Positions 1 through 12,000 of a stretch of DNA of 64,000 nt are shown here, piece by piece (positions within the stretch are counted from its first letter, which is position 1; each line of letters opens with the position of its first letter). The position numbers were made by a program, and so were the translations under genes. This DNA comes from JAAFIM01 sp964467315 (GTDB lineage: Bacteria; Bacteroidota; Bacteroidia; Chitinophagales; Saprospiraceae): the NCBI GenBank assembly GCA_964467315.1, contig CAYXSA010000005.1:11386-75385 (forward strand), written 5' to 3'. The notes beneath the pieces are model-generated. The model worked only from the letters and a program-made list of their open reading frames with translations. It ran no database searches and was not told where the DNA came from.

Positions 1-3000
1 GTTGCTATGCGGCATATCTTTCATAGCGAGGAGCGTGGCATTGACGGTAACGGTGTTACCGTTGATGATAAGCGGCTGCATGAAGATTTGGAAGGCGGGG
101 AACTGGAGCATATCGTAGTCGAGGTCGTTGATATCGAGTCCGAGTGTAGTTCCGTCGCCGCGCGGTTGCCCGTCGATGAGTGCTCTATTGGTGGTATCCA
201 CGCCATAGACATAAGCGCGAGCGCCTGGGTCGATGATGTTAGCTTGGTAGTATTGGTCGTTTTGCGAGCTGAGGTTGAAAGGCAGGGGGTGATGGTACTG
301 AATGAGGGTAACATCGCGTCCGTACATATTATTGAATACTTTATCGTAGAGACCTTGCTCGATGAAGTATACATCGGGGGTGAGGTAGTTGGTAAAGTGT
401 TCGATGAGTACGTTTCTGCCTCTATCTCCAATCCAAACGCTATCGAAGGCGAAGCCTTGCGGGAGGTCGACGAGGACGGTATTGGGTGCTGTGGCGAAGG
501 AGATACGGAAGCGGACGCTTGGTCTGCCTGCGAATTGATCGAGGCGATAGCGGGCGTTGTCCCATTCGGTGCTTTTAGCTGACCAGCCTGTGGGGTTGAG
601 GGCGTTGGCTGCGCGCTGTCCGCCAGGTCGAGAGAGCAGGAAGTTGGATTGATACCAGCGTATGCCTTTGTTGATTTCGCCAACGACTTCCCAAGTATCG
701 GTGCTGGGTTCGTAGGCTTCGAGGACAGCGCCATCTACACCTGGGTTGAAATCGCGCCAAACATCGAGCGAAATCATGGGTCGCCAAGTCTGGGTAAAAT
801 CGAAGCAGGGGCTATAGATGTGTGCGCGGTCTCCTGCGCCGTAGACGTTGTTGTTATTGCCGTAGGTTACCCAAGCTGTGTTATCAGCGTCTACGATATG
901 GCCGTTGGTAAGCAATCGGTGCGACCAGATGGTATCGCCTGCGTTGGCGACTTGTTCTTGTTCTGGGTACCAAGAGCCTGCGCCACTTTCAAAGTCTTGG
1001 ACGTAGGGTGTGCCGTACTGGAGTGCTATAGTGGGCGAAACAATGAGATTGTTTTGCACGGTAGTAGAGCAGATGCCGCGATTGACTACGGTGAGGGAGG
1101 GCGTTAGATAGCCGTCGATAGCGTAGGTATGGGTAGCGGAGGGGATTATGAGGGGGTTGAGCGGGTCTGGGGTGAGGGTAACGGAGTTGCCGTCGCCGAA
1201 GTTCCAGATGGTGCTGGTAAGGGAGTCAAAATTGGCAAGATTGGAGATAACAGTGCCGTTGAATCCGACATTTACGCCTGTACAGCCTCCTGCTACGCTG
1301 AAACCGATGGTGGGTACATGGTAGAGGGTAACGTTTTGGAATGCGCTATTGGTACACTGCGTAGTGGGGTCGGTATAGGTGTAGGTTATGCGGCGGGGGC
1401 CTGCGGGCGAATTGAGATTGAGATATTGGCTTTGCAGGATGCTGGTGTAAGGGAGATTATCGACAAATACGCCGCCTGTGGGTGTTACGACGGTGAAGAG
1501 GTCGAGGGTATCGTCTTGGTTGCAATAGATGGAGTCGAGGGACATCGTGATACGCGGGAAGGGGCGTATTTGTATGGTATCTGTGCCATCGGCTCTACAG
1601 CCTCGCAGGTTGGTGAACTCGTAATAGATATTGTAGGTAACGCTCTGAGTAGAATCTGCGAGCTGTGCGGGGTCGATATAGAAGAAACTACTATCGATAC
1701 GTCGCGGTGTGGGGCTATAGATGCCTCCTGACAATTCGAGATAGCCAGAGCCTGGATAGTATGCGGGGTATGCCATCAGCAGTCCGCCTGGGTCGTTTTC
1801 GCAGTAATAGCGAGTGGTGGGCAGACCTGTGAAGAATACAACGGGTACGGTATCTACGCGGAAGGAGTCGTATATAGTATTTTCGCAGCCATAGACGCTA
1901 CGGAAGAAGTAGGAGACTTGGTGCCAGCCTGGCCCGAAGTTGACGGGGTTGATGGTATCACCAATTTGGAGTGCGGAGGCGGTCATGGTGCCAGCGCCAA
2001 AGACTATCAGAGAGTCGATAAAGGTAGTGCCGAGTGCGCCAGTGAATTGTTGATGGCGGACGCGTACACCGACAGCGGGGTCATTGAGACAGATACTATC
2101 GGGTAGGCGCATGGTGGCGGCTACGTTATCGAAGCTAAGGGTAGGAATGGGCTCTATGCGGGTTACTGCGAAGGTAGTGTCGATACAACCGTTGGCGGCT
2201 ACATAAGCATATCGGAGGGTATCATTTCCGACACGTCCCATAGCGGCTACGGCGGCGTTCATATCCAGTTGTGCAACGCCTGTGCCGCCTGCGCCATTGA
2301 CAACGCCTGCGCCATAGAAATAGCCTGGTGCCATAGCTCCGCGCACAACCTCGACATTGAGGGTAACGGGCGCATTGGTTTGGCAGTAGATATTTTGTAA
2401 GGCGGCGGGGTTGGCGGGTGTGGTGGCTTGGGCGAGGAAGCGGACGCTATCGGGTATAGCGAGGACTTCTACGGTGTCGAATACACTGGTACCGCATTGG
2501 GTGAGTGGATCGCGGTAGCGGTATTCGATGCCTTCTCTGCCGACATTGCGGGGGAAGAAGCGTAGCGGTACGCTAGTATTATAGGTAACATTGTTGGTGG
2601 GTACTGGCGGAGCACCCCAGAGCACCATATTATTGGCGGCAGCTCCAGACAAGCGATTGATAGTAAAGACACCACCTGTTGGTGTGCCAGACATAGGTAT
2701 TTCCGCCTCGTTTTTGCAGTATGTCGGCGCGAGGGCGGACATTGCTACAGTTGGGTGAGGCTTCATAGTGATAGGCACTACGACGCTGTCGATACAGCCA
2801 CGCGTGTCGGAGAAACTATAGCGAATGTTATAGTTGCCTGCGGTGAGGGTGGTCGGAACGAAAGTATAGAGGCTATCATTACCTGCGGTGGCTACTACCC
2901 CTGCGCCTGAGAGCGAGCCTATGCCTGTGAGGCAATTGGAGGCGGTGATGGCGCGCACGACGATGGTATCAATGGCTATCCATCGGGTCGTTGGGCCGCT

Positions 3001-6000
3001 AGAATTGGCATTGAAAGCAAAGCGGAAGTTGCCTGTAGCAGGAGCAATGAAACTGTGCGACTGCATAGTATAGAAGCCTGCATAGTTGTCGTCGAGTATT
3101 GGGAAGGTCGCCAATACGATGGACTGTGCGCCAGGGTTGGCGGCTGTGCCCGCAGTTACAACCATAGAGGCATCTGCGCAGGTTTGGCAATTGCGTGGCC
3201 CGACACGAATTAGGTATTCTATCTGATAGGTACTGCCTACTACCATATTGATAGGGGCTGTATAAATCCAAGTGTTTTGAGCTATCGAGGTAGTATCTAC
3301 GAATGCTACACCAACGCCGTTGAGGTTCATTTGTCCCCAACCAGAGGAGGCAGTATTGATGTTTTGGAAGCTCCAGCCTGCGGGCAGTACGGGGGAATTG
3401 AATCCTTGTGTGAGCAGTTCGCCGCCTACTGCGCCGATACAGGTTGGTGCTGGGTGGATAGTAAAGGCGAAGGCGGAATCATTGGTACAAAACTCTCTTG
3501 CTGCAAAAGTGTCAATGCGCACCAGCGGCAGCGGGAACACATGGAAACTATCACGGAAAGTGGTGATACAGCCATAGTCTGCATCTGTTACCTGATTGAT
3601 AACGATTTGCGGGCCTGGAGTGGTGAGTGTAGGAGTGAAGTGCATTGTGGGCTGCGCAACACCATTTACTAGCAAGACATTCGTAAAATTACCGATTGTG
3701 CTTGCGATAATGGGGTCAGGCAAATCAGAGTTGCAATAAGTTCGTCTACCGCTTGCGGTAACGAAGTTTGGCACCAATGGTTCAGGAATTAAGAATTGGA
3801 AGGTATCTCGGCTTTGACAAGCTACACCATTATACACATAAGAGAGGACATAGTTGGTGGCTGTACTTTCGTTTTGGTGTATGGCGAAGGAGTTGAGGAT
3901 ATTATTGGTAAGTGTATCATTTACTGCGTAAGCTCCTGTCCCCCCCTGTAGGGTAAAGTAGCCACCACTTGGGGTTGCTGCGGCCAATACGTCTTGGTCA
4001 TTTTCGCAGATAATGGGTGATAGCAGTGTATCTAATATGGTAACAAGGGCCGTATCTTCGATGAAGATAGGCTGGTAGAATGATGCCATCACATAACTAA
4101 CTGTATCGAATGGTACCCCCGCATTGTATTCAATACGATTGTAGATGTACTGGATTAACAGTGTATCGTGTGTAAATGGCGCAGGGTGAACGTCTTGGGG
4201 CTGGTAACGGAATTGCTCTAATCCCACATTGGAATTGAGTACCGTAATGTAGCGGCTTGGTATTACGGGCGTTGTAGCGTTCCGCGATGTTACCACTAAA
4301 GTATTGAAGGTATCAGCGAAGCTAACACCAGGCTGAATAAACTGCAAGGCATTGGCTTGATATGTATATCCTGCATCGCGTCCGAAGGTTACAGGCGCTA
4401 TATTACGGCAAATAGTATCTGCTAACGGTACAGGCGTTGGTATTGGAGTTACCTGAATAACATCAGACACGGTGTTGAAACATACACCATTTCTGATAGT
4501 ATACGTCAATGTGTGCGGGCCCACGCCTGCATTAGCGGGTAAAAATTCGTCGGGTGCTCCTGCTGGTGTGGTAAAGCTACCTCCGTAGATAATTTCGTGG
4601 TCATTGGTTGGGGAGCCGACTAACCAACGGGAAGGTGCGGCGCTGTGCGGGAATACTCTACGAACAAGATTTTCTAAGCGCTCTCTGCTTTGAGAAACAG
4701 AAATAGGATTAAATCGTACTTGAGTAAGTGTAACGGCTCTCGCTTCTACGAGTTGGGTAACTGTGTCTGGTTCTGGGCAGTAGTTGCCATTGCTAAACCG
4801 AGAATAGAATCGGTATACTACTCGCATCGTGTCTATGCCATCAACATTGTATTGTGCAAGGGGGATGGCTGTAGGGCTTAGTGTGGTGCCCGTAAATACG
4901 CCTGCTATTGCTGTAGTGTCTGTTGTTGTGCCCAATGCAGCGGAATTGTATTGCTGCAATATAAACAAGCCGCCTGCTGGTGTTCCCGTCAACACGATGG
5001 GGGAACCATTCGAGCAAATCGTTGCTGGTAGTCCAGACAAAGCAAGAGGTTCATTGTGTATGAGCAAAAATGGCGTTGTAGCACTATCGGACATAGCAAC
5101 AGCAGTAGATATTCTACGCCCTACTAAGCGAACAAAACAGCCCTTAGACCAATCTGGAACTACAATACGAATTTCTTGATTATACAAGGTATCACTACCT
5201 AAGGTATCGCGTGTAGTAACAACGCTAACAATGGTTACAGAGCTATAAACGTCTTGCTGATTAAACAATCTGACAGTATCTACACCAAAAGCATAGTTTG
5301 TTGTGCGAATAACAAGGGTGTCTGATACGCAAGCCTCATAAGACACATGTAAGGGATTGAGGTTTTGAATTTCGACGATTGCAGAATTTTGAACGCGTAG
5401 TACATCTGATGTAGAAAAAGTACAGCCTGATTGTGTATAAGTGTACGTTATCAGATAGTTGCCTGGCTGGGCGGTCATAGGAGCAAAAGTATCGCGTCGT
5501 GCTCCAAAAGTCAATCCAGGATTGACCGTTGGAGGGTTGTAGGCAAACAGTGGGGTGCTGGTGTATGTGCCAGTTGAATGTAAGGCAGCAGGAGTTAGCC
5601 CAAGACCAAGCACATCCATATCTGCTGGTACCCCGCTTGCTGCAAGCGTTGCATTATTAAAATTGAGCCCAAAGCCGACAGCGGCTGGTACGTTTATCAG
5701 CTGAACGAAGTTTGAGGTATCGCGGCAGTTATTTATTGTGTCATTGGCTATAAGCGCATAGAAACTTGGAACATTTGTGCTATATATAGGCAGCGTAGCG
5801 GTTGGCACATTGGCAAAAGCTGCCGTTGTACCACTTACCCACTGATAGGTACAAGCCGTACAGCCGCTCACGCGTTCCAAAACTACGGAGTCTCCTGCGC
5901 AGATGCTTGCAGATGCTACTGTTGTTCCTCCTACGCCAATGGTTGTACCCAAAGATGTAAGTGGGTTAAGTGCATACGGAGGGGTTGTGGCACTACAAGT

Positions 6001-9000
6001 AGCGCCTAAGCTAACAGTAGCAATATAGCTGGCTGATATGTTGGTGGTGATGGACGAAGTTGTACTACTTAAGCTATCAGACCATACATAATCGTAAGCA
6101 GAAGTACAGCCGTTCGGGCAGTTGTTGATCGTAAGTGTTACAGGAGTTCCACCGCAGATAGCAGAAGCTGAGGCAGACACAGTTGGTGCGAGAGTGATTG
6201 CTGTCAGTTGTGTTAAATTTGAAGTAGACTGACAACCGTTTGATGTAGTCACCCTTACCTGATACAATCCTGTCTGGCGCTGCCCTAAGGGTAATGCGTA
6301 TGTAGGAACTGCATTCGTTGCTATTGGAGAGTTATTTCTAAACCACTCGAATGTACAGCCTCCTGCACATCTGCCTACAGGTATTGCGGCATCCAATGTT
6401 ACAGGCGAATTATTGCAAATTGTGTCTACAGTTGTTGTAAGAGCAACCGTAAAACCTCCGTCAATAATTATTTGATTGGACGACACTTGGGTACATCCAT
6501 TGGGGTAAGCCACCCTAATTTGATAATAGCCTACTTCTCCAACGGATATAATGGTGTCATTAGGAGCGCCGAATATAGGCTGAAATGATGTTGGTGTTAT
6601 TGTATCAGCACGCATCCAAGTATATGAACAACCTACACAAGATGATGTCTGAACATAAGGCACAATCCCATCGCACAACTCTGTAATTGATGCAACAATT
6701 GAAGGTGTTGGAGCATTTCTTTGTGTAATAACCAAGGAATTTGAGAGCTGTTCACAACCTGTCAGTGGAGTCGAAACCCTTACATTATAAGTGCCCACAG
6801 AATTGATATACTGCAAGTAATTAGACGAAGACAAACCAGCATTTATTGGCAATCCGTTTCTAAACCACTGATATTGGCAACCTGGACATAGTGTTACCGT
6901 TAAACGCACAGAATCGCCAGGGCAAAACGACATTTTGTCCGCGCTTGCCACAGGCTGTACTATTGAAGAGACAAGCAAGGTTCTCGTAGGGGTATTCGCT
7001 GAGCATCCTTGTGCGGTAGTTACTCGAACATAATAATTTCCTGCTATTGTAGCATCATAGGCGGCACTTGTAGCGCCTGTTATGGCCACACCGTCTAAGT
7101 ACCACTGGTAAGTATCGCCCAAAAACAACGGAGTTGAGATTGTCAAACTTCCTCCATTGCAAATTACATTCGATGAAATGGGAGTAAGTTGCGGGGAAAA
7201 CAAGGTAGCAGACTGTACATGTATAGTGTTAGATTCCGCAAAACAACCATTAGCCTCTGTGGTTCGCAAACGATAGTACCCTGGTAAGGATACAGTCATA
7301 GAAGAATTTGTATTAGCACTCAAAATACTATAAGTGCCAGCCGAAATAGAAGAATAATACCACTGATAACTAAGCCCAGTAGCAGATGCCGTGCCTATGA
7401 GGGGTACAGTACCGCCGCAAAGAGAACTTGTTGTAGCCGTAATAAAAGGTGATGCTAATGTAGCGGAGGTTATTTCAACCTGATTCGTTGTTCTATACAC
7501 GCAGCCCGACGAATTTACGACCTCAGCAAAGAAAGTTCCCGTAATGGAGGCCGTGTATGTCCTATCTGTTGATAGTGGTTGGACTTCATCCGTATAAGTT
7601 GGAAAATCTTGAAACCATCTGTATTGACACCCCAAACAAGGTTGGGCTTCCACGATAGCGCTGTCACCAATCTGGCAAAAAGCAGCAGGATTCGCACTAA
7701 CAAGCGTATTGTTGCCACTTGGTGAATTTGCTACTAAAACTGGCTCTGATACCCCTATGCAACCGTTGGCATCTGTAACTTGCACGTAGTAGCCTCCCTG
7801 AGATGTAACCAATAAGTTAGGTTGCGTAGAGCCTGTATTCCATTGATAGTTAAAGCCTGCTGCCACTGTAGCTTGCAGCAACAAAGGCTGACCTACACAC
7901 AAGGGTACGACAGAATCTATCCCTATGATACTAACAAGAGGAGCTGGTAATTTCTCTAATCGCGCAGTTGCGCTATCGCGGCAATTATTTGCTGTAATGT
8001 ACAAGCGTACATTTTCCGCAAAATTTCTATTGATGAAGCTGGCATTGCCTATGGGTTGCCATGAACCGTTTCGCTCTGCCTCCCATTGATAAGAACAATT
8101 GCCAGCACATGTTACATTGCTAGTCGTCGCAAACAACACTGCCGAAGTATGCGGACAGAATTGTATAACACTGTCTGGGGAAATTCCCGTACCAGGCAAG
8201 GGATTGACGAAAACAAGCACAGAGTCCTTTACCTTACATCCATAAATATTAGTTACTTCTACCGAATAACGAGTAGTAGCCGTTGGTTGCTGGTAAATTA
8301 TTTCCGTATTTGATGCTGCCAGCGTAGCCGAAACACCCGAATTCAAAGGATTAGAAGACCAAGTATAAGAAATCAAATTGGAAATCGCATTAGTATCTAT
8401 TGCTTCCAAAGATACAAGACTACCAGCACAGATGGTATCTGGTGTAGCCTCCATCATCGAAATCATTGGCTCCTCCACGCGTAAGTTGAAAACTTGCTCT
8501 CCCCCCAAAGAGGTAGAAGCTCCAGACAAACCAGCTATGGCTCCATCGTTCTCTGAAATATATACGCGGTCAAATGTAGCTGTTCTGGTTATGGAGCGTT
8601 GAAAAACACAAACATGCCCCGTGTTCTGTCCCAACAGTGGTGCATTGGTATTATGCAAAGCTACACTACCCAAAGTTAGCGAAGTTGCAGTACCATTATT
8701 CGGGTCATTTACTATCGTAGTTTGAGGCCAAGTCCAGAAAAAATCCGAATATGTTATGTGTGTAATCAACGAAGGTCCTGAAACTGTATTAGTTACTCCA
8801 CAAGCTGAGGTGCCCGTTGTAATAGGGAACGACAAGGCTGGACTTACGCTTCGCCCAGAATTTGTGTGTGTTATCGTAGATGCACCTGTCAATGTAATAT
8901 CTGATGGCACATTTGTCGTGCAAGCTCCTGTAAAACCTGAACCCAATCCCCCAGTTGGTGCTGAGGTACTAAGCGCCCGCGAGACTGGATTCCCCGTAGG

Positions 9001-12000
9001 TGCGGTATAACTCGAAAATAGATCAATTCCTGTTATCGACATTGGCACAACAGGAACCAAATTTACTGGCGACCCAATCGGATCATAGTCCGCATTTGCA
9101 TTCCGTGTAGCCTGATACTCAGCATTCCCTGTAACATTTGCGCCTATATAATCGAGGGTAATAGTTGCTGCCCCTAGTCCTTCTCGCATACTCTCTGCTC
9201 CACTATCTACTGATAATGTAATTGTTGGGCCCGAAGTAAAATCAGCGAGCGTATAATCCAAAACTATAGCACGAGTTCTATCGGCAGCATTACCATCACC
9301 AAAAGTAACCGTTGCAACGGGTGGAGAGACAGCTACGCCATTCACTGACATTGCTGTGGGTATTCTCGATATAGTTAAATTCTGATTGGTACTTGCTGGT
9401 GTTGTTCGTACCATGTTAATAGTCATCCTTACCGTAGTGGCTGAAGTTACACTAGTTACAGTATAGTTTTTTAAAGCTGTTGTATATGTAAACTGATCTC
9501 TAAACCCTGTCCCCGTTAAAGGCATTGTTCCCAAAGGTAGAGCCACTACGCCCCCACGGTCTGCCAATTCAGGCATGATTGACAGCGTTTTACCCCCTGA
9601 AAAACTAACCTCATCAGCACCAGTTTCTCTTTTGCTCGCAGGTAAAACTTTGATACAGTTCGTAGTAGGCGCTATAGTTCCCGATAGTGTCACCAAACGA
9701 ATATCTGTATTCGATTCGGCAAGCATACAAGGCACCTGAACATGAAAAACAGTCTTCGATTTGCCACCAATTGTATAATTGGTTGTTCTATTTATTATCT
9801 TCCCTCTGTATTCCCCTCCAAAAACAATTTGTTCAATAGTGGGTACAGTATCTGTATCATTAGAGGAGACATATATAGAAATAATTGACGTATTATCCAA
9901 ATGCGTCCCATTTGTTACCTGACTTGCTCCCGTAGTAGAAACCACCGCAGGCGCAGGATTTAAGGTAATAGAAGTTAGAGTCGTTGTAATTACCCCAAAA
10001 GGATCAAATACAATTTTTTCACGAGTGTTAACTTTCGTAATGTCTTGGTGATTGGGGTCATCACTAGTACCGTTGTCAAGCGTAAGAAAATTCGAAGGTT
10101 TTCCCTTGACAAGACCTTCTATATAAAAGGTCGCATCTCCATCACTCACAATGAGGCTGATATTATCATCCACAAGCGGTGGCGAAATTATCATCGTGGC
10201 TCCTCCGTTTGCGAAACTGATATTGTTGACACCAGCCGTATATGACCAAGTATATGTAGGATCTGGATACAAAACTGTGCTTGGATGAGCCACCAACGTT
10301 ATTGCATCATCTGTGCAATACTTCTGCTTATATAAAGATCGGGTCAATTCCAAGCTGGAACAAGCAGGGCGCGTAATTGCTAAAGAATGAGTACCAGTAC
10401 AGCCTTTCGCATCTACAGCCGTCAATACAGCCGTGCCTGCGCCCCCTATTGGAAGATTATAAGTAAGTCCCGTGCCTGTAGCCCCTGTTATCCCAGACCA
10501 TACGGTGCTGGTTATTGCAGATCCTCCCGATACCACACCTGTTATCGTTAGGGTATAGTCTGTACAAGCAATTGGCGAAGGATTTATGATGCGAGCAGAA
10601 GGCGGATAGTTAACACCTACAGTATGAGAAGCCATCGCAGGACAACTCCCTGACAAAGTCCTTGCCGCTACCGTATACACCGTTTCCTCTGTAGGCATAT
10701 CCACCAACGAACTTCCCGTATTCACAGTATCCGTAACCCCGCCAGAAGAAACATACCAAGTATAAGCCAATTCATAATTGGCTGGACTCGCCACGGATAC
10801 TGTCACAGGGCTGCCTAAACAAACCTCATCCGTCGCAGATGAAGATGTCAATGTCAGCGTGGCAACTGATGCAATCGTCGCCGTATAAGTATCCGTTGCA
10901 CGACAAGCTAACTCTGGTACAGGATTATACGATACCGTCACAGCGGGATTTCCTGTTCCAGGCGGATAGTAAAAATTACGCTCATGCACTGCAGGACGCG
11001 GAGCATTATTCGCAGACCATTGGTAAGCGTAGGAAATGGAAGAAGGTGTTACATAATAAAGCGTAGAAGGCACTATAGAAGCCACCGTAGAAGTTATAAC
11101 ACCACCAGCACAAGCCACGATATCGCCTGTCAATGCTATTTCTGGATTTGGATACACCGTTTGCAACCCAGGTCCAAATAGCTCCGACAAGCAACCATTC
11201 ATAAGTACATCCCCCCCAAATATATACCCACCATGCGTGGTATCCCCATGCGTGGTATCTGCTGTAAAAATAAAAGTTCGACTGAATGTGGTTGAAGGGA
11301 GAAGCGGCGTAGTAAGCCGATACGAAGTATCCGCATAATCATACAAGCGAAAAGAACGCGAGAATGGATAATTTTGCAGCGAAGTCAAGGTTGCCGTTAT
11401 TTGGCTACCATGACAGACATCCGTAGTCGGTTCCACCGAAAAAGTCCCACGCCAAATAGCTCTTACAGATACATCGCTTGTAATAGTTTGAGTGCACTCC
11501 AAAGAATTTGTAATTGTCACACGATAAGTTACCGTCTGATTTGCTGTAGTATTGTTTATTGGTGTCGCAATCAAATTAGCTGCCGTTACATCAGTCATAC
11601 CAGGCGATACATTCAAAGGAGCTGCCGCCGACCAAATATACGACAAGCCCGTATTGTTGCAATTCATACAAGCTGTCGGGGCTGTTGATACCGTAATAGC
11701 ATTATCAGAGCAAATTACCGCAGGCGAACTTATATTTACTGCGGGTGCATAATTTTTGAAAACCGTTAAGGATTGAACAGAAGTACACAAAAAATCATTC
11801 GTTACAGAAAGCGTATATACCGAAGATGCTGCGCCCGTAACAGGCAACGATGCAATGTTCAATATCTGACCAGAAGTCGTGGTTACACCATTTGACCAAC
11901 GATAGCCAGAAGCATCGCTCGGACAGTTGCCTCCAGGGCAAGAAGATATTATATTTACATTCGTCGCAGGCACACAGACCGATAAGGCATTGTTCTGTAC

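Noticed and set aside
7..1731. Several plus-strand open frames of 150-200 codons opposite the first giant gene
   Set aside because: They are antisense shadows: codon-biased DNA on the minus strand keeps the opposite frames open, and the plus-strand translations are low-complexity and resemble no protein family.
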